Assembly (NCBI GenBank): GCA_023423895.1
Contig: JAFAER010000160.1
Location: forward strand, 118,327 to 182,326
Source of the DNA: Pseudomonadota bacterium
Lineage (GTDB): Bacteria; Myxococcota_A; Polyangia; Polyangiales; Polyangiaceae
DNA length: 64,000 nucleotides
Reading direction: 5' to 3'
Numbering within the stretch: position 1 is the first letter of the stretch; every line of letters begins with the position of its first letter. The notes beneath the pieces were generated by a model, which saw only the letters and a program-made list of their open reading frames with translations, searched no databases and was not told where the DNA came from. Shown piece after piece: positions 26,680 to 34,133 of the stretch. Both the position numbers and the translations under genes were made by a program.

Positions 26680-27894
26680 TCAGCCGAGCATGAAGAGCTT
26701 GAGATAGCGGCCTTCCGGAAAGGCCGGCAAGGTCGGATGGTCGGGCGGAGGCCCGAATTGATCGAGCAGGCGCAGGTCGGCGCGACCGAGTGCGGTGTCG
26801 TCGAGCGTTCCGGCGAAGTCCTCCGCGCTGACGTGGCTCGAGCAGGAGGCGGCGACGAACGTGCCGCCGTCCGCGAGGACCTCGACGCACGCGCGGTGAA
26901 GTGACCGATACGCCGCGAGCCCCTTCGGCTTGGCCTTCTCGCTCGGCGCGAAGCTCGGCGGATCGCTGATGACGACATCGAAGCGCTCGCCGCGGCTCTT
27001 CGCGGACTCGAGCCAGGCGAAACAATCGGCGGTCGCGAACGTGTGTGCGCGCGGGTCGACCCCGGCGAGGCGGAAGCTCTCCTGCGCCGTCGCGTGCGCC
27101 GCCATCGCGACGTCGACGCTGGTGACGGTGCCGCCTGCGAGCGCTGCGCGAAGCGAGAACCCGCCCGTGTACGAGAAGAGGTTGAGGACGCGGACGCGAG
27201 CGGGCTGGCCCGACGAGGCACGTACCCGTCGCGCGACGAGCTCGCCGATGCGCCGCCGGTTCTCTCGTTGATCGAGGAACGCGCCGGTCTTCTGGCCGCG
27301 CACGAGATCCACGACGAAGGGAACTCCGTGCTCCTTCACTTCGACCTTCTCGCGCATCGGACCGAAGCGAGGACGCACCTCGGGCGCTTCTCCACGGCGA
27401 CCCGTGCGCTCGAGCAGCGTCGTGATCCCGATGGCGCGGAGCGGCGGTTCGATGTCGCGAAGGAGGTCCGCGGCGACGTCGCGCGCGGCGTCGCCGTCGA
27501 TGCGGAGAACTGCAACGTCGCCGTAGCGATCCACGACGAACGCCGGTACACGGTCGCCTTCGCCGTTGAGGAGACGATGGGCCGTCGTGCTGTCGTCGAA
27601 GAGCTGGCGTCGGATCGCGATGGCGCGCTCGAGCCGGGTCCGGAACATCGCGGCGTCGAGCTTTGCGCCTGGATCGAGCGACCAGACGCGGACCGCGATG
27701 GGCGACACGGGGTCCCAGACGCCGCAGCCGAGGACCTGCCCCGCTTCATCGAGGATGTGGACGATCGAGCCGGCGGCTTCCGGTGACGATCCGCGTTGAG
27801 ACGCAGATTGTTGGACCACCGCGGACCGGAAAATCCACGGGTGTCCACGGCGGACGGAGTCGAGGCCTCGACGGGAGACCACGATGCCGGCCAT
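26680..27894 (-). CDS. RlmI/RlmK-type rRNA (cytosine-C5) methyltransferase
   Basis: The protein has 404 residues. An N-terminal PUA domain (IVVSRRGLDSVRRGHPWIFRSAV) is followed by the RlmI middle domain and a class I methyltransferase domain with NLFSYTGGFSLRAAL (motif I) and the active-site DPPSF, and then SCSSH, where the catalytic cysteine of m5C enzymes lies. In E. coli, RlmI makes m5C1962 of 23S rRNA. The start at the ATG 27892-27894 places PUA at residue 4; the frame extends further but the added residues are not family-like. The gene is divergent from the gene at 28162 across 267 bases. Confidence 0.88.
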   Translation of the reverse strand: MAGIVVSRRGLDSVRRGHPWIFRSAVVQQSASQRGSSPEAAGSIVHILDEAGQVLGCGVWDPVSPIAVRVWSLDPGAKLDAAMFRTRLERAIAIRRQLFDDSTTAHRLLNGEGDRVPAFVVDRYGDVAVLRIDGDAARDVAADLLRDIEPPLRAIGITTLLERTGRRGEAPEVRPRFGPMREKVEVKEHGVPFVVDLVRGQKTGAFLDQRENRRRIGELVARRVRASSGQPARVRVLNLFSYTGGFSLRAALAGGTVTSVDVAMAAHATAQESFRLAGVDPRAHTFATADCFAWLESAKSRGERFDVVISDPPSFAPSEKAKPKGLAAYRSLHRACVEVLADGGTFVAASCSSHVSAEDFAGTLDDTALGRADLRLLDQFGPPPDHPTLPAFPEGRYLKLFMLG

Positions 27895-28161
27895 TGTCCC
27901 TCTGGGGCTGGTTTTTGCCCCACGACGTGTAATCACAAGTGCGCTTTCTTCACGGCTCAAGGTGGCGCAACGTGGGACCAAAATACGATCACTCGGTCGT
28001 GCGTGCGTTGACGGTGGCCGTGTGTGCACGTTCCAATACGTCAACTTCACTCGTGGAGCACGGGCAACGGCGATCGACGGGAAACGTGCACGATGCTTGC
28101 AGCTAGCCGCGCCGCCATTCTGGGCACCTGACAGGCCCCACCCACCCTGCGTCGAGGATAC

Positions 28162-29919
28162 ATGAGAAAGGGACGATCAAGCAGGCGGAGCCGGGTCTCG
28201 CGACCCCTCATCGGAGTGAAGGCGCCGCCCGTCCCGGCCGATGCACTGACGTCGGACCTCGGCTCGTCGAACCCGCGTGTCGTCGTCGGGGTGCCTCCTT
28301 CCGATCCGCCCCCGTCTGGAGGATCCTCGGACTCGATCCCTCCGCGGTCCGTCGAGACAAAAGGCACCGTCGACGGCGTAGCCTCGGTCCTGTCGGTGCG
28401 TACCGGCGGCGTCGATGCGCTCGATGCGCTCGAGAAGCTGGAGAAGGCGACGTTGCCGCCGCCGAGCGCGCCTGCCGCTTCGTCGGACGCGTCGCAGTCT
28501 TCCGTGTCTCCGCAGCCGAGCGACGAGGTCGCTGCGGACGCGAAGGACGAAGCGAACGAGCCGAACGAGGCGAACGAGGCGAACGAGGAAGGCCGCCCTC
28601 GCGCCGACGATGACGGCGATCGCGACGAGGGGACGCGTACGTTCGGCTCTACGGCCGCATTCGGCTCGACGAGCGACGGCGAGCCCCCGTCGCCGGTCGA
28701 GACGCAGCGCAGCCTCGCATCGACGATGGCGTTCGGGTCGTCTGCGGAGCCCGCGCACGCGGAGGATGCTGCGCAGGCGGATGCGAACACGGACGAGGAC
28801 GAGGACAACGACAACGACAACGACGAGGGCAAGGCGGAGACGCTCACCGTCGCCGCGCCACCCGTCGACCCCCTCGAGCCCGTGAAGGTCGTCGAGGCAC
28901 CGCTGTCCGTGCCGAAGCGGGCCGCCGAGCCCGCAGCCGAAGCGAAGGCGACCGCGCCAGACGCCGCCGCCGCCGGTGACGCGAACGACGAGCCGCCGCC
29001 TGCGGCCGCGAGCGTCGACGCCAAGAACGACGCGAACGACGCGAACGACGCGAACGACAAGAGCGAAAAAAAGAAGACCAAGAAGAAGGCTGCCAAGGCC
29101 GAGAAGGCGGCACGCGCTCGCGCCGAGGCCGTCGCGGCGGCGGAGGCGATCGACCCCGACGAGATCAGCGTCCCGCCGATCGGCGACATCGGCGTCGACG
29201 AGCGCTTCTTCTCCGAAGGCGAGACGTCGCGGTCCTTCGACCGCGATGCGATCGAAGGCGATGCGCTGACGATCCCCGACAAGGCGAAGCGCAAGGCGGA
29301 GCCGCACGTCGTCGAGCGGCGTACGCGCTTCGTTCGCTACGTGAAGTGGGCGGTCGCGGGCGCGGCGGTCGTGTGCCTTGCTGCGGTCGCGCGCACGTCG
29401 ATGACGTCGTCGAAGCCGGCGCCGGATGCGGCGCACGCCGCAGTCACCTCCACCGCCGAAGCGCCTCCCGCTTCACCCAAGGCTGCCGTCCAGGCTGCCG
29501 CTCCGGTCACGGCCACCACCGCAGCACCTTCGCCGCCTGCTACGGACGAAGCGCCGCCGAAGGACGAGGCGCCGACGACCGAAGCGGCTCCGGAAGAACG
29601 CAACGCGGAGCCGAAGATCGAAGCCGCGACGCCGACCGAGACGAAACCCGACTCCGAGGCGTCGACGGACCTGACGGGCGACGCGAAAGAAGAGAAGACG
29701 AAGGCGCGCACCGCGCTCGAGAGGCGGAAGATCGCCGACGCGATCGAGGCAGGGGAGCGCGCCGTGAAGCTCGATCCGACCGACGGCGAGGCGTGGCTGC
29801 TCCTCGGCGCCGCGTATCAGGAGAAGGGCAACATGGTCGAGGCGCGGCGCGCCTACGCGTCGTGCGTGAAGGAAGCGAAGACGGGCCCGCGCCAAGAGTG
29901 CGCGAAGATGCTTCGCTGA
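28162..29919 (+). CDS. Low-complexity single-pass membrane protein with C-terminal TPR
   Basis: The protein has 585 residues. Residues 1-390 are acidic, Ala/Asp/Asn/Pro-rich and disordered, with repeated EAN/AND triplets and a KKKTKKKAAKAEKA patch. A membrane helix (VKWAVAGAAVVCLAAVA) lies near 395-412. An exported Ala/Pro/Thr-rich spacer follows, then about 80 residues with one or two TPR units (AIEAGERAVKLDPTDGEAWLLLGAAYQEKG). There is a cytoplasmic acidic tail and a periplasmic TPR head. Motifs such as FGSTAAFGST and STMAFGSS (near 170-200) recur and could be phosphorylation sites. I recognise no family. The antisense strand also has a long open frame, which I consider a shadow. Confidence 0.75.
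   Translation: MRKGRSSRRSRVSRPLIGVKAPPVPADALTSDLGSSNPRVVVGVPPSDPPPSGGSSDSIPPRSVETKGTVDGVASVLSVRTGGVDALDALEKLEKATLPPPSAPAASSDASQSSVSPQPSDEVAADAKDEANEPNEANEANEEGRPRADDDGDRDEGTRTFGSTAAFGSTSDGEPPSPVETQRSLASTMAFGSSAEPAHAEDAAQADANTDEDEDNDNDNDEGKAETLTVAAPPVDPLEPVKVVEAPLSVPKRAAEPAAEAKATAPDAAAAGDANDEPPPAAASVDAKNDANDANDANDKSEKKKTKKKAAKAEKAARARAEAVAAAEAIDPDEISVPPIGDIGVDERFFSEGETSRSFDRDAIEGDALTIPDKAKRKAEPHVVERRTRFVRYVKWAVAGAAVVCLAAVARTSMTSSKPAPDAAHAAVTSTAEAPPASPKAAVQAAAPVTATTAAPSPPATDEAPPKDEAPTTEAAPEERNAEPKIEAATPTETKPDSEASTDLTGDAKEEKTKARTALERRKIADAIEAGERAVKLDPTDGEAWLLLGAAYQEKGNMVEARRAYASCVKEAKTGPRQECAKMLR
28552..28587. repeat. 9-bp tandem repeat x4 (coding)
   Basis: Copies of GCGAACGAG (the second with C at position 1) encode ANE/PNE triplets in the acidic region of the 585-residue protein. 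Confidence 0.8.
29026..29058. repeat. 9-bp tandem repeat AACGACGCG x3.7 (coding)
   Basis: Perfect copies encode NDA triplets in the same acidic region, in a different unit from the 28552 repeat. Confidence 0.8.
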
Positions 29920-29946
29920 GCGCGCTCGAGCCACATGTTCGGGCCT

Positions 29947-29974
29947 ACGTGCGCTGCGGCCGCCGCTAGCACGT
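29947..29974 (+). terminator. Possible hairpin terminator after the 585-residue protein gene
   Basis: The arms ACGTGC and GCACGT enclose an inner GCGG/CCGC stem. It lies 28 bases after the stop codon, with no T-run. In GC-rich DNA such stems arise often, so confidence is low. Confidence 0.3.
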
Positions 29975-30048
29975 GCGCTCGCGCGCGTGTGGGATCACGG
30001 GTGTTTGGACAAAAACAGAAGCGCCTCGTCGAAACCCATGGCGCTCCG

Positions 30049-30077
30049 TTGACACGACCGGAAGCGGGGGGTAGAGC
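30049..30077 (+). promoter_or_regulatory. Sigma-70-type promoter of prs
   Basis: A perfect -35 box TTGACA (30049-30054) is followed by a 17-base spacer and TAGAGC (30072-30077) as -10. The predicted start of transcription is near 30084, about 43 bases before the GTG of prs. This is the best promoter match in the window. Confidence 0.65.
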
Positions 30078-30085
30078 ACGCCTCG

Positions 30086-30111
30086 AAAAGGCCCTGCATT
30101 CAAGGGCTTTT
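30086..30111 (+). promoter_or_regulatory. Hairpin at the 5' end of the prs leader
   Basis: AAAAG(G)CCCT pairs with AGGGCTTTT (one bulged G, seven-base loop). It starts within a few bases of the predicted transcript 5' end and stops just before the AGGAG ribosome site (30113-30117). It could stabilise the mRNA or act as an attenuator; the closing TTTT is part of the stem, so real termination is doubtful. Confidence 0.45.
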
Positions 30112-30126
30112 CAGGAGCGCTCGCCC

Positions 30127-31071
30127 GTGTTCAAGAAGGTCTGCCTCTTCTCCGGCAACGCGAACCCCGAGCTCGCAGCCCAGATCGCGAACTACCTCGA
30201 GACGCCTCTCGGGAAGTGCAAGGTTCAGCGGTTCAGCGACGGAGAGACGTTCTGCGAGATCAACGAGAACGTCCGCGGTGTCGACGCGTTCATCATCCAG
30301 CCGACGTCCAGCCCCGTGAACGACCACGTCATGGAGCTCCTCATCATGGCCGACACGCTGCGGCGTGCCTCGGCCCAGACGATCACGGCCGTCATTCCCT
30401 ACTACGGGTACGCGCGGCAGGACCGGAAGGTCGCGCCGCGTACCCCGATCACGTCGAAGCTCGTCGCGGACCTCATCCAGGCCGCCGGCGTCACGCGCGT
30501 CGTCTCCGTCGATCTCCACGCAGGGCAGATCCAGGGGTTCTTCAATATCCCCTTCGATCACCTCTACGCGCTGCCGATCATGATGGAGGACTACCTCAAG
30601 AAGAACTTCGACTCCTCGGCTGTGTTCGTCTCGCCGGACGCCGGCGGCGTGGAGCGCGCGCGCGCGTATTCGAAGCGACTCAACGCGAGCCTGGCGATCA
30701 TCGACAAGCGCCGCGAGCGGGCCAACGTCTCCGAGGTCATGCACCTCATCGGTGACGTGAAGGGCAAGGAGTGCATCATCGTCGACGACATGATCGACAC
30801 GGCCGGCACGCTGACGGGCGCCGCGCGGGCGCTCATCGATCACGGCGCGACGCGTGTCGTCGCGTGCGCGACGCACGGCGTGCTCTCCGGGCCGGCGATC
30901 CAGCGCATCGTCGATTCGCCGCTCGACGAGGTCATCGTCAGCGACACGATCCCGCTCAGCGACGCAGCGCGGGCGTGCTCGAAGATCAAGCAGATCGGGA
31001 TGGCGCGCCTCCTCGGCGAGGCCATCAAGCGCATCCACAGCTCCGACTCGGTCAGCTCGCTCTTCTCCTGA
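30127..31071 (+). CDS. prs: Ribose-phosphate pyrophosphokinase (PRPP synthetase)
   Basis: The protein has 314 residues, the normal length for class I enzymes. It makes PRPP from ribose 5-phosphate and ATP, for nucleotide, His and Trp synthesis. The ATP-site region [13 protein letters not shown], the flexible-loop residues after [10 protein letters not shown], the [11 protein letters not shown] segment, [11 protein letters not shown] and the PRPP-binding [14 protein letters not shown] are all present. The start is the GTG at 30127, with AGGAG at good distance; the frame is open further upstream but non-homologous. It begins the prs-rplY-pth-rpsF-rpsR-rplI-dnaB block, an order widely conserved in bacteria. 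Confidence 0.97.
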   Translation: MFKKVCLFSGNANPELAAQIANYLETPLGKCKVQRFSDGETFCEINENVRGVDAFIIQPTSSPVNDHVMELLIMADTLRRASAQTITAVIPYYGYARQDRKVAPRTPITSKLVADLIQAAGVTRVVSVDLHAGQIQGFFNIPFDHLYALPIMMEDYLKKNFDSSAVFVSPDAGGVERARAYSKRLNASLAIIDKRRERANVSEVMHLIGDVKGKECIIVDDMIDTAGTLTGAARALIDHGATRVVACATHGVLSGPAIQRIVDSPLDEVIVSDTIPLSDAARACSKIKQIGMARLLGEAIKRIHSSDSVSSLFS

Positions 31072-31258
31072 GCCTCAGGCTTCCGAAGGCGTCCTAGCCG
31101 ACGGCTCCTGCACGAGCGGCTGGCGGCGTCGCCACGGGCATGGGGGCGAAGCACATCGCGTCGTCATCTCCGTGGCCGACCTCTCCCGGCCTCGCCCCGG
31201 CCTTCCCCGGCTGGGCGTCGCAGCTGTCGCTCCTTCGAGGGACTCGTCCGTTCCCCGC

Positions 31259-31276
31259 GTCGAGCGTAAGCTCGAC
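31259..31276 (+). promoter_or_regulatory. Perfect 7-bp hairpin/dyad upstream of the 137-residue protein
   Basis: GTCGAGC, loop GTAA, GCTCGAC. It ends 28 bases before the start codon at 31305. The 18-base dyad could be an operator or a leader hairpin. The 31072-31304 gap otherwise shows nothing clear. Confidence 0.4.
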
Positions 31277-31304
31277 CGCACCGAGCCCATTGGAGGAGGG
31301 GAAA

Positions 31305-31718
31305 ATGGACGGTTCTGGTTCGAAGCAGGACTTCGGCGGTGCGCTGCTCGAGTTGCAGCTGAGGATGCAGGGTGGCGAACGGCCCGAGGATGCCATCGCG
31401 TTTCTCGAGTCCCGCGGGATGCCGAAAAACGAAGCGCGGCTGACGGTTCACCGCATCGTCGCGCGGAGTCTGAAGGAGCAGCGCACCAAAGGCGCGTTCT
31501 GGCTCGGGCTCTCCGCCGTGTGCCTCGCGATTGCGTCGCCGTTCGTGATCGCGTTGTTCTCGGCGGCCGAGACGGCGAGCTCGTCGCGCGGCCTCCGGCG
31601 GGGCGTCATCGAAGCGGGCGGGCTCCCAAGCATGCTGATCCTTGCCGGCCTCTGGCTCGGATATCGCGGGCTGAAGCTCCTGCTGTCGAGGCGCTACGCC
31701 GGCGATCCCGATCGCTGA
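31305..31718 (+). CDS. Hypothetical small membrane protein, two membrane helices
   Basis: The protein has 137 residues. The first ~60 are soluble and helical (FGGALLELQLRMQGGERPEDAIAFLESRGMPKNEARLTVHRIV), with a small UBA-like helical hairpin. Two membrane helices follow near 68-87 and 105-123. The start ATG has a very strong ribosome site (GGAGGAGGGG), so the longer upstream frame is rejected. No family is recognised. It follows prs on the same strand but has its own 233-base leader. Confidence 0.7.
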   Translation: MDGSGSKQDFGGALLELQLRMQGGERPEDAIAFLESRGMPKNEARLTVHRIVARSLKEQRTKGAFWLGLSAVCLAIASPFVIALFSAAETASSSRGLRRGVIEAGGLPSMLILAGLWLGYRGLKLLLSRRYAGDPDR

Positions 31719-31736
31719 CCGCCGGGGCAGATCGCT

Positions 31737-31757
31737 TCGAGCACGGCTCGCGCTCGA
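31737..31757. terminator. Possible bidirectional hairpin between convergent genes
   Basis: TCGAGC and GCTCGA enclose a nine-base loop, in the 45-base gap between two convergent genes. There is no T-run. Confidence 0.3.
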
Positions 31758-31763
31758 GGCGGC

Positions 31764-32372
31764 TCAGGGCCAGGCGCAGGTGAAGCTGCTCTGCTCGAGG
31801 TCGCACGGCGTGCACTCGCCGGCTGTGTTGCAGGCGTTGCACGCAGCCTGCGCGCTCGACACCTCGCACACCCACGCTCCGGACGTGTCCCCGCACTTCG
31901 ACGCGACGAACCACGACGCACCCTTCGTCCACGCGAGGTAACAGAGCCCCGTGTCGTTGGAGTCCGCGTCGCCCTTCCAGGCCGCGAAGGAGGGGAGGGT
32001 GGCCGCCGTGCCGCTCGTCGGAGCGTCCGGAACGAAGATCACGACCGCTTCGTCAGCGCCGACCGCGTCGATGTTCGCCGCCTTCTCGCCGGTCTTGCCC
32101 TTCTGCTCTGCCGAGAGGTCGATTCCGCCCGTGAGATCCTTCGGAACAGGCGCGACGCCGCCGAGCTCGGCCGCCGTGACCGCGACCGGAGATGTCGCGC
32201 TCGTCTTCAGCCGTGCGAGCGACGGCCCGAGGCTGTCGCCGAGGCGGCGATAGGTCTCCGAGAGCTTCGGCGGCCCCCCAGCCGCGTCGTCGTCGCCGCC
32301 GCAGGCGACGAGCGTGACGAGAAGGGGTAGACAGGCAGCCATCGAGATCCGGAGCGCCGAGCGCGTGTTCAT
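31764..32372 (-). CDS. Hypothetical lipoprotein with Cys-rich C-terminus
   Basis: The protein has 202 residues. The signal peptide ends in LVAC with lipid Cys24, followed by GGDDD; an aspartate-rich start after +2 is common in myxobacterial lipoproteins. The C-terminal ~55 residues hold seven further cysteines (CYLA, KCGD, VCEV, ACNACN, ECTPC, TCAW), suggesting a disulfide-stabilised cap. The middle resembles pilin-like (type IV pilin headgroup) exported domains only vaguely. I recognise no family. The ATG at 32370-32372 is preceded by a purine-rich GGAAAAGG. It is on the opposite strand, within the otherwise + strand housekeeping block. Confidence 0.72.
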   Translation of the reverse strand: MNTRSALRISMAACLPLLVTLVACGGDDDAAGGPPKLSETYRRLGDSLGPSLARLKTSATSPVAVTAAELGGVAPVPKDLTGGIDLSAEQKGKTGEKAANIDAVGADEAVVIFVPDAPTSGTAATLPSFAAWKGDADSNDTGLCYLAWTKGASWFVASKCGDTSGAWVCEVSSAQAACNACNTAGECTPCDLEQSSFTCAWP

Positions 32373-32546
32373 CGTCCAAGCCTTTTCCAAGCAGTACAAC
32401 TTGCGATAGAAGCGCCTCTACATACCCGGACCGTATTGCGATGCAAGATCCGCTACCGCCGGCTGCGGCTCTCTGCTAAGCATCCGCCCCCCGAACCTCC
32501 CCGGAAGCAAACCGGGCAAATCGGAAAGTCTTTCTAGGAGCCCGCC

Positions 32547-33242
32547 ATGTCCGCCGCCATGCACAGCGTCACCGCCAATCCCCGCACCGAGACCGGAAAG
32601 GGCGCCGCACGCCGCCTCCGCAACTCGGGTCAGATCCCCGCGGTCGCGTACGGCAAGGGCCTTGCCGCGACGACGCTCTCGGTCGCGCCGAAGGATGTCG
32701 TCACCGTCCTCAAGAGCGAGCGCGGCAAGAACACCGTTCTCCAGATGAAGGTCAACGGTGGCAACGAGCTTCTCGTGATGATCAAGGACTACACCTATCA
32801 TCCGGTGACGCGCTCGCTCGAGCACGTCGACTTCGTCGAGGTGAAGCTCGATCAGCCGGTCGACGTCGACGTCCCGCTCATCACGCACGGCAAGGCCGTC
32901 GGCGTCACCCTCGGCGGTCTCCTCCGCCAGGTGTTCCGCACGATCCCGGTGCGCTGCGTGCCCGACCGTATCCCGCTCACGATCGAGACGGACGTCACGG
33001 AGCTCAAGCTCGGCGACGCCATCGCGACGAAGGACCTCAAGCTCCCCGAGGGCGTCGAGGTTCGTCTCCCCGCCGAGCAGACGCTCGTGTCCGTCGTTGC
33101 ACCCGAGAAGGATCGCAGCGAGGAAGCAGCGGCCGCCCCGGGCGCGGCGGCTGCGGGTGCTGCGCCGGCCGCCGCGGCGGGTGGCAAGGCTCCGGCCGCT
33201 GGCGACAAGAAGGACGCCGGCAAGGACGCGAAGAAGAAGTAA
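32547..33242 (+). CDS. rplY: 50S ribosomal protein L25 (CTC/TL5 type)
   Basis: The protein has 231 residues, the long two-domain CTC form. The N-terminal 5S rRNA-binding domain (RTETGKGAARRLRNSGQIPAVAYGKG) is followed by the beta domain (VDVPLITHGKAVGVTLGGLLRQVFRTIPVRC) and an Ala/Lys-rich tail of about 45 residues. The ATG at 32547 is preceded by AGGAG; an internal ATG four codons later is possible. It lies two genes after prs, as in many bacteria. It binds 5S rRNA in the large subunit. Confidence 0.96.
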   Translation: MSAAMHSVTANPRTETGKGAARRLRNSGQIPAVAYGKGLAATTLSVAPKDVVTVLKSERGKNTVLQMKVNGGNELLVMIKDYTYHPVTRSLEHVDFVEVKLDQPVDVDVPLITHGKAVGVTLGGLLRQVFRTIPVRCVPDRIPLTIETDVTELKLGDAIATKDLKLPEGVEVRLPAEQTLVSVVAPEKDRSEEAAAAPGAAAAGAAPAAAAGGKAPAAGDKKDAGKDAKKK

Positions 33243-33261
33243 CGCTTCGGCGTCCGTTTTT
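33242..33261 (+). terminator. Short TTCG hairpin with T5 after rplY
   Basis: ACGC-TTCG-GCGT, then CCG and TTTTT, starting in the stop codon of rplY. The stem has only four pairs, but the TTCG tetraloop is very stable. It could be a weak or leaky terminator before pth. Confidence 0.4.
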
Positions 33262-33276
33262 CGCTTCGTCGGGGCT

Positions 33277-33306
33277 CGGGCTCGCCGCATTCGTGCAGCG
33301 AGCCCG
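33277..33306 (+). promoter_or_regulatory. Extended TTCG-loop hairpin between rplY and pth
   Basis: CGGGCTCG (33277-33284) pairs with CGAGCCCG (33299-33306). Inside, GCA-TTCG-TGC forms a second stem. The symmetrical internal loop (CC/AG) makes a two-tier structure, without a T-run. It may act as an mRNA-stability or processing element. Confidence 0.45.
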
Positions 33307-33356
33307 CCGCGTCTCCGGCGTGAACCTCCTTCGCTCCGCTGCACTCCACGTCGCCG

Positions 33357-33941
33357 ATGTTCCTCGTCGTCGGGCTCGGGAATCCCGGAAAGAAGTACGA
33401 GAAGAACCGGCACAACGTCGGGTTCATGGTCGTCGAGCGCCTCGCGCGCTCGCACGCGCTGCCGGACTTCAAGGAGAAGTTCAGCGCCGTCTGGACGAAG
33501 GGCGAGATTGCCGTCGGTGGCGGGCGTCAGCCCGTCGCGCTTCTCGAGCCGCAGACGTTCATGAACCTGTCGGGAGACAGCGTTCAGCCCGCGGCGGCCT
33601 TCCTGAAGGTGCAGCCCGCGCAGGTCATCGTCGTTCACGACGAGCTAGACCTTCCCTGGCGCGACGTGCGGCTCAAGGTCGGCGGCGGGCACGCGGGGCA
33701 CAACGGCCTCCGGAGCATCATCCAGCGCCTTGGCACGCCCGAGTTCGTCCGGGTGCGCGTCGGCGTGGGCCGGCCCCCGCCCGGGTTCCGCGGCGATGTG
33801 GCCGACTACGTGCTCAGCGACTTCGACGCCATCGAGAAGAGCGAGCTGCCGGACGTGGTCGATCGCGCCGTGGTCGCGATCGAGAAGGTGGTCGCCGACG
33901 GGATCGCCGCGGCGATGAACGCGGTCAACACGAAGAAGTGA
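33357..33941 (+). CDS. pth: Peptidyl-tRNA hydrolase
   Basis: The protein has 194 residues, a normal Pth1 length. It recycles tRNA from prematurely released peptidyl-tRNA. GLGNPGKKYEKNRHNVGF contains the catalytic His19, the catalytic Asp lies in VVHDELDLP, and GGGHAGHNGLRS holds the conserved Asn that helps bind substrate. It directly follows rplY (114 bases apart), a conserved pairing. The ATG at 33357 matches the family start. Confidence 0.97.
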   Translation: MFLVVGLGNPGKKYEKNRHNVGFMVVERLARSHALPDFKEKFSAVWTKGEIAVGGGRQPVALLEPQTFMNLSGDSVQPAAAFLKVQPAQVIVVHDELDLPWRDVRLKVGGGHAGHNGLRSIIQRLGTPEFVRVRVGVGRPPPGFRGDVADYVLSDFDAIEKSELPDVVDRAVVAIEKVVADGIAAAMNAVNTKK

Positions 33942-33967
33942 ACCAGCACGTGCGCTCGCGTCTCGGC

Positions 33968-33996
33968 TGGACGAGCGCGGGCGAGACTGCTAGAAG
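33968..33996 (+). promoter_or_regulatory. Candidate promoter of the rpsF-rpsR-rplI operon
   Basis: TGGACG (33968-33973), a 17-base spacer, then TAGAAG (33991-33996). It is similar to but weaker than the prs promoter. It would start a leader of about 130 bases. Confidence 0.45.
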
Positions 33997-34037
33997 CCGC
34001 TGCCCCGACTCGGACCCATTTGGGGAACGAGCCGTGG

Positions 34038-34057
34038 AGCTGGGCCGGTGCCCAGTT
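34038..34057 (+). promoter_or_regulatory. Leader hairpin 1 of rpsF
   Basis: CTGGGC, loop CGGT, GCCCAG, extended by a G-T and an A-T pair to eight pairs. It lies in the mRNA leader, between the candidate promoter and the start codon. Confidence 0.5.
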
Positions 34058-34085
34058 CGTCCTTGCTCGCGAGGGGCACCTCGCG

Positions 34086-34108
34086 GGCTCCCCCGTCTCT
34101 CCGGAGCC
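34086..34108 (+). promoter_or_regulatory. Leader hairpin 2 of rpsF, possible S6:S18 binding site
   Basis: GGCTCC pairs with GGAGCC around an eleven-base loop that contains CCG. Known autoregulatory S6:S18 sites in rpsF leaders carry an exposed CCG next to a stem, about 25 bases before the gene. The match here is only partial, so this is a suggestion. Confidence 0.35.
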
Positions 34109-34133
34109 GGGGCGATCCACAGGGAGTCACGAA

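Noticed and set aside
28047..29294. Open frame of 415 codons on the minus strand, Ser/Ala-rich
   Set aside because: It mirrors the low-complexity acidic gene on the + strand. The + frame has a membrane helix and a TPR; the minus frame has only serine runs.
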